A stretch of 64,000 bases of DNA from Sipunculus nudus (taxonomy: Eukaryota > Annelida > Sipuncula > Golfingiida > Sipunculidae). The stretch lies in assembly GCA_026874595.1 (NCBI GenBank), contig CM049306.1, positions 10,065,019 through 10,129,018 on the forward strand. Direction: 5' to 3'. The notes beneath the pieces are model-generated. The model searched no databases and was not told the origin of the DNA. It saw nothing but the letters and a program-made list of their open reading frames with translations. Within the stretch, counting starts at the first letter, position 1, and the number at the start of each line of letters is the position of its first letter. Positions 56,601 to 58,967 of the stretch are shown in pieces. Position numbers and translations under genes: made by a program.

Positions 56601-57725
56601 TTATTCTAAACATTTTGATAAAAAAAAAATCTAACAAATATGCAGCTTGATAAAAGTATTGTAGCCAAAGTCTTTCAGTATGTGTAAACAGATTTAGCAA
56701 CATGCCAAAATTTTGTTTGTATCTATAAATAGCTTGGCAGACTGCCAAATATATCAGAACTGGCAAAAGGCCAAGTTTCAGTCTGGATCTATTTATTGCT
56801 TTAGCAGACTGCCAACTGTATCAGATTTTGCAGCAGGTCAAGAGTTTACTCAGTGCAGCCTGGAACAGGTTAAGAGTTCACTGAGTGCAGTAGCTGCAGC
56901 TTGCAATTTGCTTCCCTTGACTAGGGGCAACAGCCTGCCTCAGCTGAGTTGGTCAGCCAAGTGCACCTGACTCAAGAGAAGTTTGATGTATCAGACTGAA
57001 ATTTTGGCTTGTGAAAACATCTTTGATGGCTTTCTTATATGCAATTAAGACTGGTGACCCCACCTACAATCATCATCATGTTGTGTAATTGGTGCTTTTA
57101 CTCGATATCAAAATATTTAGTACTTGCATTGTACATATACATGTCACAGAAAAGTAATTGCTCAGCATGGAAGCATTATATGTGATGTATATCCCATTGC
57201 ACAGGTTCAGGTTAGGCCTGTAGGCCTTGTTTAAACATTCAGTATTGTGTTGAAGGTGTGTAAAATATACCCATCTTTACCTGAAATGTTATTATTTTGT
57301 GAAAGATGTCTGCCCACCTATTTCTTGGGAGCCTTCATGGAAATCAGTGTACATAGACATTACATGTACAACACAGGTAAAGTTTTTACTAAAGAGTACA
57401 TCCTTACCCCAGTAAATGTAAGACATTCAGAGTTTTTAATTTATGATCATGTTTAAACTTATGCAGCAGAATTTTTCGGTGTATTGAAAGGAATGAAAAC
57501 TGCATTTTGATAATCAGATAGTATTTACAAAATTAAGTTATAAAAAACTGTGTGCAAGCTAATTTAAAGAGAAATGTAACTAATGACCGTGATATTGATA
57601 TTGACCTCTGTGGTGACCTTGACCTTGTGTACTCAGATAAAGAAGATGAAGCTGAGCAGGAGCACTTGGCCCAGCGGCAGTCATCAACCAACAAGGGAAC
57701 TGTGATGAACCAAGGACCTGTGCAG
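2216..57725 (+). CDS. PDE5/6/11-family cyclic nucleotide phosphodiesterase, 3' part of gene, at least 15 exons
   Basis: This gene encodes a cytosolic or membrane-associated enzyme that hydrolyses cyclic nucleotides, probably cGMP, to the 5' monophosphate. Exons 1-14 join to 516 codons with consistent intron phases. Residues 1 to about 200 form a GAF-B-type domain (start [10 protein letters not shown]; core [15 protein letters not shown] at 166-168). A linker with [11 protein letters not shown] follows. The PDE domain runs from about 235, with YHNWRHAFN at 298-306, [11 protein letters not shown] at 338-348, MEHHHFDHC in exon 11, TACD at 447-450 and MQVGFID at 502-508. The distances H299-D340-D450-Q503-F506 equal those in human PDE5A (H613-D654-D764-Q817-F820). 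Text similarity is mixed: most of it is PDE5-like, TNNAFQAK is PDE11-like, and MMDR..KDELPK is PDE6-like. Substrate preference is inferred. GAF-A and the start lie off-window. The 3' end appears to be alternatively spliced. Confidence 0.93.
2357..10039 (+). other. Intron 1 (7.7 kb)
   Basis: AT-rich, non-coding by stop density. It holds a 19-bp direct repeat near 5998-6040 (GTTTATTTGTTTTAATTTG twice) and a stretch at about 7890-8250 with words such as ATTCGCTAAA and GTGAAAATTAACCCGCGGA. That stretch resembles a decayed MITE, but I could not define its ends. I see nothing else. The short ORFs here look random. Confidence 0.6.
10040..10126 (+). CDS. PDE visible exon 2
   Basis: Residues 48-76, 87 bp, phase 0 to 0, with acceptor ACATTGCAG and donor GTAATG. 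It encodes a polar, charged stretch ([17 protein letters not shown]...). This is the loop after the first strand of GAF-B, which is poorly conserved in the family, so the call rests mainly on splice sites, phase and position. Confidence 0.78.
10127..13075 (+). other. Intron 2, first part
   Basis: AT-rich intronic sequence. No coding, RNA or structured repeat was recognised before the repeat element that begins near 13076. Confidence 0.5.
13076..15418 (+). repeat. AGCTCAGCTGA-ended repeat family, copy A, with internal duplication
   Basis: It begins TTTTTTAGCTCAGCTGACTA and ends near ATTCAGCTGAGTGATGTGAC, followed by CCATGGGTCCCTTGTTT. The same two ends bound copies at 40101-42660 and 45288-48155 on this strand and a short copy at 27193-27760 on the other. 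A segment of about 684 bp is directly duplicated inside: 13241 onward matches 13925 onward, and both end with TTGGAGGCTCTTGTTGTATT. A (GTCTGTC)-rich stretch follows the left end. No long ORF is present, so it looks non-autonomous. The class is uncertain. Confidence 0.75.
15419..16015 (+). other. Intron 2, last part
   Basis: AT-rich sequence between the repeat and exon 3. The exon 3 acceptor is preceded by a good pyrimidine tract (AATTTCTTTTTCTAG). I see nothing else. Confidence 0.5.
16016..16080 (+). CDS. PDE visible exon 3
   Basis: Residues 77-97 plus two bases of codon 98. It is 65 bp, with acceptor TTTTTCTAG and donor GTAAGT. It encodes [20 protein letters not shown], where FFKVFEM aligns with the second GAF-B strand of PDE5 (a .F..VF.M pattern). 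It ends in phase 2, and exon 4 supplies the one base needed. Confidence 0.88.
16081..17160 (+). other. Intron 3, first part
   Basis: AT-rich intronic sequence with no recognisable feature. The only longer ORF (16705-16920) has no family signature. Confidence 0.5.
17161..18985 (+). repeat. Hairpin-led element with about 330-bp tandem core
   Basis: The left end has a hairpin, GCTTGCCCGAAAT / ATTTCGGCAAGC (about 17182-17210), followed by a TCTGTCTGTTTG microsatellite. The core holds about three divergent units about 330 bp apart, each with a GGGCGCTGCAC word (near 17818, 18143 and 18475) and a GTCTGTCTGTTT stretch. The right end has an imperfect hairpin (CCCGTCATGTAACGGGA). This terminal-hairpin and tandem-core layout resembles the non-autonomous tandem-core elements reported in bivalves. 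No transposase is seen. Confidence 0.6.
19446..19509 (+). CDS. PDE visible exon 4
   Basis: The last base of codon 98 plus residues 99-119, 64 bp, with acceptor TTGATTACAG and donor GTACGT. It encodes [29 protein letters not shown] followed by exon 5 LLNVEDV matches the family's A..V...G...NI.DV stretch in GAF domains. Confidence 0.9.
20006..20053 (+). CDS. PDE visible exon 5 (48-bp micro-exon)
   Basis: Residues 120-135 ([16 protein letters not shown]), phase 0 to 0, with acceptor TTCATACCAG and donor GTGGGT. It encodes the GAF strand equivalent to NIPDV...RF in PDE5. The length is short, but both splice sites and the frame fit exactly between exons 4 and 6. Confidence 0.88.
20515..20658 (+). 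CDS. PDE visible exon 6 (GAF-B core)
   Basis: Residues 136-183, 144 bp, phase 0 to 0, with donor GTCAGT. It contains [21 protein letters not shown] and FNSND. The family's NK-Xn-F-X3-D-E motif is present as N167, K168, F174 and D178, but the final E is V179. The same motif in PDE5 GAF-B keeps D-E, so this acid is lost here. The effect on fold or ligand binding cannot be judged from sequence alone. Confidence 0.95.
21358..21501 (+). CDS. PDE visible exon 7 (end of GAF-B and linker)
   Basis: Residues 184-231, 144 bp, phase 0 to 0, with acceptor TTACCAG and donor [23 protein letters not shown] is the conserved last GAF helix, and [18 protein letters not shown] is the conserved linker to the catalytic domain in the PDE5/6/11 group. 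Confidence 0.96.
22538..22684 (+). CDS. PDE visible exon 8 (catalytic domain entry)
   Basis: Residues 232-280, 147 bp, phase 0 to 0, with acceptor GATTACAG and donor [19 protein letters not shown] and [14 protein letters not shown] match the first catalytic-domain helices and resemble PDE5 (FSDFELSDLET, IRMFTDLNL) more than PDE11. Confidence 0.95.
23143..23250 (+). CDS. PDE visible exon 9 (YHNWRHA metal and acid histidines)
   Basis: Residues 281-316, 108 bp, phase 0 to 0. It contains [12 protein letters not shown] and [13 protein letters not shown]299 corresponds to the proton-donating histidine H613 of PDE5A, and H303 to the metal ligand H617. The donor GTGAGA is acceptable. Confidence 0.97.
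23565..23674 (+). CDS. PDE visible exon 10 (CHDLDHRG metal site)
   Basis: Residues 317-352 plus two bases of 353, 110 bp, with acceptor TGTTGTAG and donor GTAAGT. The HD metal pair is H339-D340 in [17 protein letters not shown]. The TNNAFQAK ending matches PDE11 and not PDE5 (VNNSY). It ends in phase 2 and is completed by the G that opens exon 11. Confidence 0.97.
24029..24362 (+). mobile_element. MITE copy 1 (CCAAAAAATAAGG...CTCAGGCAC ends)
   Basis: The left end reads CCAAAAAATAAGGTTTGGTT then CTCAGGCAC. The right end is its inverted complement (GTGCCTGAGAACCATACC then TTTAATTTTTTGG). It is about 330 bp, with no ORF. A second copy lies at 39410-39691, and its interior matches this one in the opposite orientation (shared words near GCACTACAT and TTTGCTAAAC). 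Here the element ends only about 40 bp before exon 11 and provides or abuts part of its acceptor region. Confidence 0.75.
24400..24588 (+). CDS. PDE visible exon 11
   Basis: The last base of codon 353, residues 354-415 and two bases of 416, 189 bp, with acceptor TACTGACAG and donor GTGAGT. It holds [20 protein letters not shown] and the helix ending STDLALYF. Its final 35 bp are the founder of the 94-bp tandem array that fills the start of the next intron. The codon read across the donor gives AAG TGA, so failure to splice would stop translation right after LALYFK and lose D450 and Q503. Confidence 0.97.
24554..26102 (+). repeat. 94-bp tandem array, left part, seeded by the exon 11 / intron 11 junction
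   Basis: GCCATCATATCAAC recurs every 94 bp at 24554, 24648, 24742 and so on to 26058, giving 17 starts. The first unit is the 3' end of exon 11 plus 59 bp of intron. Each later unit repeats about 35 exon-like bases, a TTTCAAGTGAGTCAC donor-like site and intron sequence. Copies differ by a few substitutions, and a few have lost the GT (for example CAACTGAG near 25716 and CAAGCGAG near 26090). The array is cut by an insertion after 26102 and resumes at 37373. Confidence 0.95.
26103..26665. repeat. Left subterminal CTGCAGTA array
   Basis: About 560 bp made largely of CTGCAGTA and GCAGTGTTTTTGC words. TACTGCAGTA is its own reverse complement, so the array reads alike on both strands. The overlapping minus-strand ORFs rich in YCS/TAV repeats are artefacts of this array. 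Confidence 0.85.
26666..26730. repeat. (TA)n microsatellite
   Basis: An AT dinucleotide run of about 35 bp, then a second shorter run after CAAAAATGTATAAA. Confidence 0.95.
27193..27760 (-). repeat. AGCTCAGCTGA-ended repeat, short minus-strand copy
   Basis: Reading the minus strand, it begins near TTAGCTCAGCTGACTATACA and ends with TTCAGCTGAGCAACATGACT followed by CATGGGTCC. These are the same ends as the copies at 13076, 40101 and 45288. It is only about 570 bp, so it is an internally deleted form. It sits inside the large TIR element. Confidence 0.7.
27950..28115. other. Unassigned GC-richer patch
   Basis: About 165 bp, clearly more GC-rich than its surroundings. The minus strand has GGGTTCAATC, loosely like a pol III B box, so it could be a SINE fragment. 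I cannot see a matching A box or a tail, and the call is weak. Confidence 0.2.
28510..29518 (+). mobile_element. Hairpin-ended element with about 180-bp tandem core (Helitron-like or pearl-like, non-autonomous)
   Basis: The left end has AATGCCCCCGCCACAAAGTGG then CCGGGGCATA, and the right end has AGGCGGGGGCATT, giving GC-rich inverted ends. The right end closes with a perfect hairpin, TGTGTCG-TTC-CGACACA (29496-29512), followed by TCTAG. A 3' hairpin followed by CTAG is typical of Helitron ends, although here the gap is one base and not about ten. The core holds five divergent units of about 180 bp with words GACTTTTTTTC, CAATGCCTGCAGATA, TTACAGATCGAGTT and GTTGACCTACTTTTGA. No Rep/helicase frame is present. 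Confidence 0.65.
29519..31902. other. AT-rich interior of the large TIR element, no gene
   Basis: No coding frame or known element was recognised. From about 30900 to 31780 the sequence is almost pure A+T, with ATT repeats (about 31290-31325). A block of about 110 bp around 31005-31110 recurs at about 31393-31490 (TTATATTTATCTTATTAATT and ATTACAAACATCGATCTATA in both), a local direct duplication. Confidence 0.55.
31903..32087 (-). repeat. 3' LTR of the Gypsy element
   Basis: 185 bp, identical by eye to 36757-36941. On the minus strand it starts TGTAGTGTTCC and ends GTACGAAA. The TG start is usual, but the end is not the usual CA. The limits were set by the LTR-LTR match and by the ATTAA target duplication. 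The short plus-strand ORF inside it is not a gene. Confidence 0.93.
32088..32101 (-). other. Polypurine tract
   Basis: On the minus strand the sequence AAAAAAGGAAGGGA directly precedes the 3' LTR. This is the expected position and composition for the plus-strand primer of reverse transcription. Confidence 0.88.
32102..32590 (-). other. 3' untranslated part of the Gypsy element
   Basis: About 490 bp lie between the gag-pol stop and the polypurine tract. I see no env-like or other frame, so it is probably untranslated. Confidence 0.6.
32591..36721 (-). CDS. Gag-Pol polyprotein of a Ty3/Gypsy retrotransposon
   Basis: A single open frame of 1376 codons. Residues 1 to about 200 are gag-like. Zinc knuckles follow at about 250-285; the second is a clean CX2CX4HX4C, and in the first the last spacer is six residues. 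The aspartic protease has LIDSGS at 355-360. Reverse transcriptase spans about 490-690 with [10 protein letters not shown] and the catalytic pair in ISDD (646-648), where Y-x-D-D is usual. RNase H has D794, E835, D860 and D903. The integrase has H1005, H1008, C1038 and C1041, then D1069, D1124 and E1160 in a GEIERQN context. Gag and pol share one frame without a shift. M14 ([11 protein letters not shown]) is an alternative start. All domains look intact. Confidence 0.97.
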   Translation of the reverse strand: MEHRQILGHIVKIMAAVNVELAPLPTFDCTGDITCIGARWKRWKKAFEFYVIGKGVTLDSQKTALLLHSAGMGVQDVFETLPDVPFEATEDGERDSEYKAAIRKLDAYFLPKLNVAYERHVFRQLKQADDETMDQFVSRLKKQSFNCDFTDVDEQIRDQVIDTCRSTQLRRKLLQRGTDLNLDNLLEISRALEAVELQLKNIESKREVNHNEVKSEVNHSEVKGQTNRNRGSHGYRKPNMPRKTPAKPVCYRCGREGHIARDQRCPARSSTCNKCNLKGHFAAVCKTKTRTSKPDTSDRRENPRGRKTLHYVDDQTERNVESDTDSNYSFLLTKANKLDSGLITVTLGGVETKMLIDSGSTANVVDLETWSDMKRQRIKCISQKATERLYPYGAPKPLETLGKFWAKIKAGNQSVEAEFLVINGKGRSLLGKETAERLKVLRVGLNVNMVETQNQKSLLTAEDLRKSFPECFKGIGKLKDYQAKIHLDPNVKPVAQSPRRVPFGMRRKLEAKIDELLKSDIIEPVKGPTPWVSPVVIVPKSNDDIRLCIDMRQANDAVIRERHPMPTVDEILQKMNGSTVFSKLDLKNGFHQLELDEESRMITTFSCHLGLFRYKRLLFGISSAPELFQHVIHQAIAGCEGVENISDDMVVHGRDTAEHDRRLVKVLSRLKEVGLTLNFDKCLFRLPELEFVGHVFSSLGISPTQDRVKAVAEARRPGTVSEVRSFMGLVNFSGRFIKNLATIAEPLRRLTRQGEPFSWGPEQEKSFKILREALVNSENLAYFRTGAETRVIVDASPVGLGAILVQKHDGHEQVICYASRSLSSVERRYSQTEKEALSIVWACERFHMFLYGIKFEIVTDHKPLMYIYSKKSKPSARIERWVLRLQPYDFAVRHIPGREMSADALSRLINSAEREQTDTVEEYVRFIAKEATPRALQIREIEQASAEDKVLSNVRNCVKTGNLSDLPADYKCVRNELCVVGKVVLRGTRIVIPEVMRKQVVSLAHEGHQGIVKVKARLRSKVWWPGMDREAERKCRSCYGCQLVSQPSHTDPVKPTELPTQPWLDLAADLMGPLPSGEWIFAVVDYYSRFYEVEFLRTTTSDKLIMSLDRMFTTHGYPMSLKTDNGGNLKSERFESYLRECGIEHRLTTPLWPQANGEIERQNRSMLKALKIAHAEGKDLRAELNKFLLAYRTTPHTTTGVSPAELMYGRPIRSKLPEMTERDIGRNLAVKDKDAEMKQKAKDYADTRRHASESELVVGDRVLMEQQKQNKLTTKFSEKPFVIVDKTGSQVTVESNEGVRYKRNTSHVKKFLEDKVKPTIPQETGNSTDDDVVLLDDTGDETISTGDLNDVNVEETFKPVRQRKLPERFKDFHMYK
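36744..36754 (-). other. Primer binding site, tRNA-Ser type
   Basis: On the minus strand TGGCGACGAGG lies two bases after the 5' LTR. It is complementary to a tRNA 3' end CCTCGTCG-CCA, as found in animal tRNA-Ser(GCT). Only about 22 bases separate it from the first ATG of gag-pol, a very short leader. Confidence 0.85.
36757..36941 (-). repeat. 5' LTR of the Gypsy element
   Basis: 185 bp, identical by eye to the 3' LTR. It should contain the promoter and polyadenylation signals of the element, but I do not see a clear TATA box in it. Confidence 0.93.
36950..37372. repeat. Right subterminal CTGCAGTA array of the large TIR element
   Basis: About 420 bp of CTGCAGTA and CAGTAAACTG words ending TTTTTTTACCTGGG. 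Past the outer 25 bp it is not a base-for-base inverted copy of the left array. The two arrays share only the motif and its palindromic form. Confidence 0.85.
37373..37975 (+). repeat. 94-bp tandem array, right part
   Basis: This is the continuation of the array at 24554-26102 after the insertion. GCCATCATATCAAC occurs at 37423, 37517, 37611, 37705, 37799 and 37893. Some units have a damaged donor (CAACTGAG, CAAGAGAG, CAGGCGAG). With the inserted element removed, the whole array is about 2.15 kb or 23 units. Confidence 0.95.
38066..39075 (+). repeat. GGTGGCGCCACC-type repeat element, copy 1
   Basis: It begins near TACGGGTAGTTGACGAGCGA and ends near GGTCAGAGGTCAAGCAAAAT followed by CAGTTCACATGTGA. 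The same ends bound 58968-60605, and in inverted form 46497-47830. Inside are diverged half-units, each around a GTGGCGCCA word followed by CACATGCAAAATTTTGG and GGTCAGACGGTTC. No protein frame is conserved. Confidence 0.75.
39180..39240. repeat. (TA)n microsatellite
   Basis: About 61 bp of uninterrupted TA dinucleotide. Confidence 0.98.
39410..39691 (-). mobile_element. MITE copy 2, opposite orientation to copy 1
   Basis: The inverted ends GGCCAAAAATAATAAAAGG...TTCTCAGGCA and TGCCTGAGAACCATACC...GGCC match the ends of the MITE at 24029-24362. The interior aligns to the reverse complement of that copy (TGTAGTGCTTTTACC, AGTTTAGCAAAATAA). A poly-C tract at about 39464-39489 has expanded inside it. 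Confidence 0.75.
39941..40018 (+). CDS. PDE visible exon 12
   Basis: The last base of codon 416, residues 417-441 and two bases of 442, 78 bp, with acceptor TTTGGTTTGTAG and donor GTAGGC. It encodes [16 protein letters not shown]..., equivalent to the RR.EFFEL stretch after ALYFK in the family. It is split from exon 11 by a 15.4-kb intron, most of which is the array and its inserted element. Confidence 0.93.
40101..42660 (+). repeat. AGCTCAGCTGA-ended repeat family, copy B
   Basis: It begins TTTTTTAGCTCAGCTGACTA and ends ACAGCTGAGTGCTGTGACCC then TTGGTCCCTTGTTTA. It carries two diverged versions of the core segment seen in copy A (AGATGTCCCCAAGGTCTCC near 40222; GATGTCTCCAAAATCCCC near 40900). 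No long frame is present. The rest of intron 12 (40019-40100 and 42661-43026) shows nothing. Confidence 0.72.
43027..43165 (+). CDS. PDE visible exon 13 (TACD metal ligand)
   Basis: The last base of codon 442 plus residues 443-488, 139 bp, with acceptor CTTGTAG and donor [24 protein letters not shown] carries D450, matching D764 of PDE5[10 protein letters not shown] follows. The GMMMTACD and KPWEVQ wording is closest to PDE6. Confidence 0.97.
43740..43793. repeat. (TA)n then (TATG)n microsatellite
   Basis: About 39 bp of TA followed by four TATG units. Confidence 0.97.
43985..44160 (-). repeat. Possible tRNA-derived SINE fragment
   Basis: On the minus strand TGGCCTGTAGTGTCGACAGC is followed about 30 bases later by GAGTTCGAGTACC. 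This resembles a box A / box B spacing of a tRNA-like head, but the B box is imperfect. The patch is GC-richer than its surroundings and has no visible tail repeat. Confidence 0.25.
44518..44676. repeat. Two long (TA)n microsatellites
   Basis: Runs at 44518-44579 and 44617-44676 are separated by about 37 bp of unique sequence. Such neighbouring runs can extrude cruciforms and are prone to assembly error. Confidence 0.95.
44680..45287. other. Intron 13 stretch with pyrimidine-rich tract
   Basis: It holds a C/T-rich block at about 44745-44795 and GC-richer sequence up to 45060. One plus ORF (45002-45238) shares NH.NPYG.I with an ORF near 43560 at matching bases. This suggests two pieces of one old repeat and not a gene. 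Confidence 0.4.
45288..48155 (+). repeat. AGCTCAGCTGA-ended repeat family, copy C, with nested array
   Basis: It begins TTTTTAGCTCAGCTGACTGA and ends GAATTCAGCTGAGTGTTTTG then CACATGGGCC. Its own core is a tandem of diverged units of up to about 300 bp (GTCATCTGTTAACA, CACTGGACCTGGA, TTGACATCAGGGGA words between 45360 and 46350). A GGTGGCGCCACC-type element lies inside it at 46497-47830. A poly-C tract sits at about 46434-46448. Confidence 0.7.
46497..47830 (-). repeat. GGTGGCGCCACC-type repeat element, copy 2 (inverted)
   Basis: Minus-strand orientation relative to 38066 and 58968. It starts (plus reading) near GATCGGGTCACATATGAACT and GGTTGACCTCTGACCTTTCC and ends near GATACATGTAGTTGCTTATT. 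It contains alternating half-units around GTGGCGCCACC or decayed versions of it, with AAAATTTTGCATGTGTATAG between. It is nested in copy C of the AGCTCAGCTGA repeat, so it inserted later. Confidence 0.72.
48479..48562 (+). CDS. PDE visible exon 14 (glutamine-pocket exon)
   Basis: Residues 489-516, 84 bp, phase 0 to 0, with acceptor TTTTGCTAAG and donor GTATTT. It encodes [20 protein letters not shown] then SICMPLYK. Q503 is the invariant purine-binding glutamine (PDE5A Q817) and F506 the stacking phenylalanine (F820). The MMDR-KKDELPK wording is PDE6-like. The donor feeds two alternative downstream exons. Confidence 0.97.
48563..49191 (+). other. Intron 14, first part
   Basis: AT-rich. A poly-C tract of about 16 bases lies at 48706-48721. 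No gene is seen. Confidence 0.5.
49192..50570. mobile_element. TA-flanked TIR element, 1.4 kb, non-autonomous
   Basis: The left end is TACCGTAAAATCTCCACTTT then AAACCGC. The right end is its inverted complement (GCGGTTTTAAGTGGAGATTT then TACGGTA), with one indel-like difference in about 27 bp. Taking TA as the duplicated target, the repeats start CCGTAAAATC. A TA target duplication is typical of the Tc1/mariner/pogo group. The interior is GC-richer than the intron, with no transposase frame. Inner words AAACCGCAC also occur near both ends. Confidence 0.85.
50571..51945 (+). other. Intron 14, last part
   Basis: AT-rich. It contains TATATATATATTA near 51116 and no other recognised structure. 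The acceptor of the next exon (TTACTTATTCCAAATAG) has a modest pyrimidine tract. Confidence 0.5.
51946..52027 (+). CDS. PDE alternative exon 15a
   Basis: 82 bp, entered in phase 0 from exon 14 and leaving in phase 1 at donor GTATCA. It encodes [20 protein letters not shown] then ENWQNLS, matching the last catalytic helices of PDE5 (PLLDGC..NR..WQ.LA). It is homologous to exon 15b (11 of 27 aligned residues identical, including GC, NR, WQ and L). Joining 15a to 15b shifts frame and reaches a stop within 14 codons, so the two should be mutually exclusive. If the donor is ignored, the frame runs on to TAA at 52087-52089, giving another possible end. Confidence 0.85.
52028..53417 (+). other. Gap between exons 15a and 15b
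   Basis: AT-rich sequence. AATAAAG near 52245 could serve as a polyadenylation signal if 15a is read through. No other feature is seen. Confidence 0.4.
53418..53555 (+). CDS. PDE alternative terminal exon 15b with stop codon
   Basis: Acceptor TTCAATGACAG, entered in phase 0. It encodes 45 residues, [20 protein letters not shown] then [13 protein letters not shown]..., ending TAG at 53553-53555. NR.EWQALAE fits the family's last helix (PDE5 NRQKWQALAE, PDE6 NRKEWKALAD) and gives a complete catalytic domain of expected length. The C-terminus has no CAAX box, so this isoform would not be prenylated as PDE6 is. With exons 1-14 the visible protein is 561 residues. Confidence 0.92.
   Translation: MFAKLEPQLSPMYEGCESNRNEWQALAEDHERRIKLNNNSVHQNG
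53556..53945 (+). terminator. Likely 3' UTR and polyadenylation signal of the 15b isoform
   Basis: The first canonical AATAAA after the 15b stop is at 53922-53927 and would give a 3' UTR of roughly 390 bases. This is inference from the hexamer only. Confidence 0.4.
53946..57558. other. Intergenic or intron before the possible tail exon
   Basis: AT-rich. About 55370-56090 holds a diverged repeat with two units (AGCTGGAGC-like and CATTTTATGCAAA words, GGTGGCGCCACCTGCAT at about 55587 and a decayed copy at about 56064), related at the palindrome to the arrays elsewhere. A poly-A run of about 16 lies near 55968. No gene is recognised. Confidence 0.4.
57559..57725 (+). CDS. Possible PDE acidic tail exon 16, used after exon 15a
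   Basis: An open stretch encodes [20 protein letters not shown] then [20 protein letters not shown]... up to GPVQ, followed by a CAG|GTAGGG donor. If it starts after TGTGCAAG with two bases, it is in phase with exon 15a (S + GCT). It would extend the helix ...NWQNLSANLKRN. The acceptor has almost no pyrimidine tract, and TTAAG at 57533-57537 fits equally well. If the donor is not used, the frame ends at TAA 57768-57770. It could instead belong to another gene. No following exon is certain. Confidence 0.5.
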
Positions 57726-57770
57726 GTAGGGCCATCACCTAAACAATACAGCAAAATCAGTCTTTTTTAA

Positions 57771-58505
57771 ATATTTTTTGTTGGAAGGTAACATCCTTTT
57801 GCTAGCTTAACTAAGTATATGTACGTATGCAGAATTCCATTCAAGTTTCGGACTACTTGACAGGGAAGCTTTACTTTGTCTCATTTTATATCCTGGTGTT
57901 AACCAGGCCCGGTGACAACTGTACCTGTAGGTCCTGGGTGGGTAATCAACCCCATTGCTGGGTCATACCACCAAGGAACCCCTGAAAGGCACACTCGTTT
58001 GTGAGTGAAACAGGGCTGTTGGGCACGGCCTTCCTATTAAGTTTGGATAAGCCTCACCCTGCGTGGTGGCTGACCTTGAAAAATCTCACATCCTCAGCTG
58101 AAATTTGAACTCGCGAAAATTAGGTCAAGGTCAAAAATAAATATCAGTTGCAAACCTGTGATCTATGACTAATATTGTGCCCAAAACTCGTGACCTTGAA
58201 AATCAGCCATAGGAAATCTAGCAAAGTACAGGTAGAAGAAAGAAAAAGTAATAAACTTACCGACCCCTATAAGCCTTCCCTCCATGGGGGGGGGGGGGGG
58301 GGGGGGGGGCTTAATATTACATAACCAGTATCTATATCAAGGCTTGGTAAATTCAAGGTGGACATCCATCTGTGAGTTACTTAGTTCATACACAATTACC
58401 AGGCAAGCAGGGGTTAAAGTATATAACATCTGAATAAGCTGGTCAGTGTTTGTGGAAACAACTCAGAAAACATATATCACAACCAAGGACAATGTTCAAA
58501 CAAGC
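57771..58505. other. Downstream sequence with long poly-G run
   Basis: A GC-richer patch at about 57900-58070 is unassigned. AATAAA occurs at 58136-58141. A run of 24 G lies at 58286-58309. No gene is recognised. Confidence 0.45.
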
Positions 58506-58935
58506 AAATTTGTGGAATTAATGTCCCCTGCTTTGGGATCATGTTGTTTTTCATGCTTGATAAAGGACAGACAGACAGAGTGACAGACAGACAGACAGAA
58601 GCCAGACACTCCAAAACTAACCCAACCAAGGTAAGCATGAGAGCAATCACTGACCAAAATTTGAATGAAATCGGATAATATTTAGGAAAGTTATAGCACG
58701 GAAACGAAAACCTGACAGACAGAAAAAGTGACAGACAGCCAGACAGAAGCCAGAAACTCCAAAACCAATCCCAACCAAGGTATGGATGAGAGCAATCACT
58801 GCCCAAAATTTGAATGAAATCGGATAATAATTAGGAAAGTTATCGCACTGAAAAAAAACCTGACAGACGGACAGAGAGACAGACAGACAAACCCAAAACA
58901 ATGTCCCTTGCATCCTCGGAGTGGGGGACAATTAC
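58506..58935 (-). repeat. Tandem-core repeat with GACAGACA stretches
   Basis: Units of about 150 bp repeat two to three times (GAAGCCAGACACTCCAAAAC near 58598, GAAGCCAGAAACTCCAAAAC near 58746, and GAATGAAATCGGATAATA in each). They are bounded by AATGTCCCCTGCTTTGG on the left and CAATGTCCCTTGCATCCTCG then GAGTGGGGGACA on the right. The minus-strand ORFs over it (poly-SVCL stretches) come from the CAGA repeats and are not a gene. Confidence 0.7.
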
Positions 58936-58967
58936 CAAGAGGAAGGTGGTTTCAAATTTTAACTAAA

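Noticed and set aside
58477-58931. Minus-strand ORFs with CLSVSLSV stretches that look like membrane segments
   Set aside because: They are produced by GACAGACA microsatellite sequence inside a tandem repeat.
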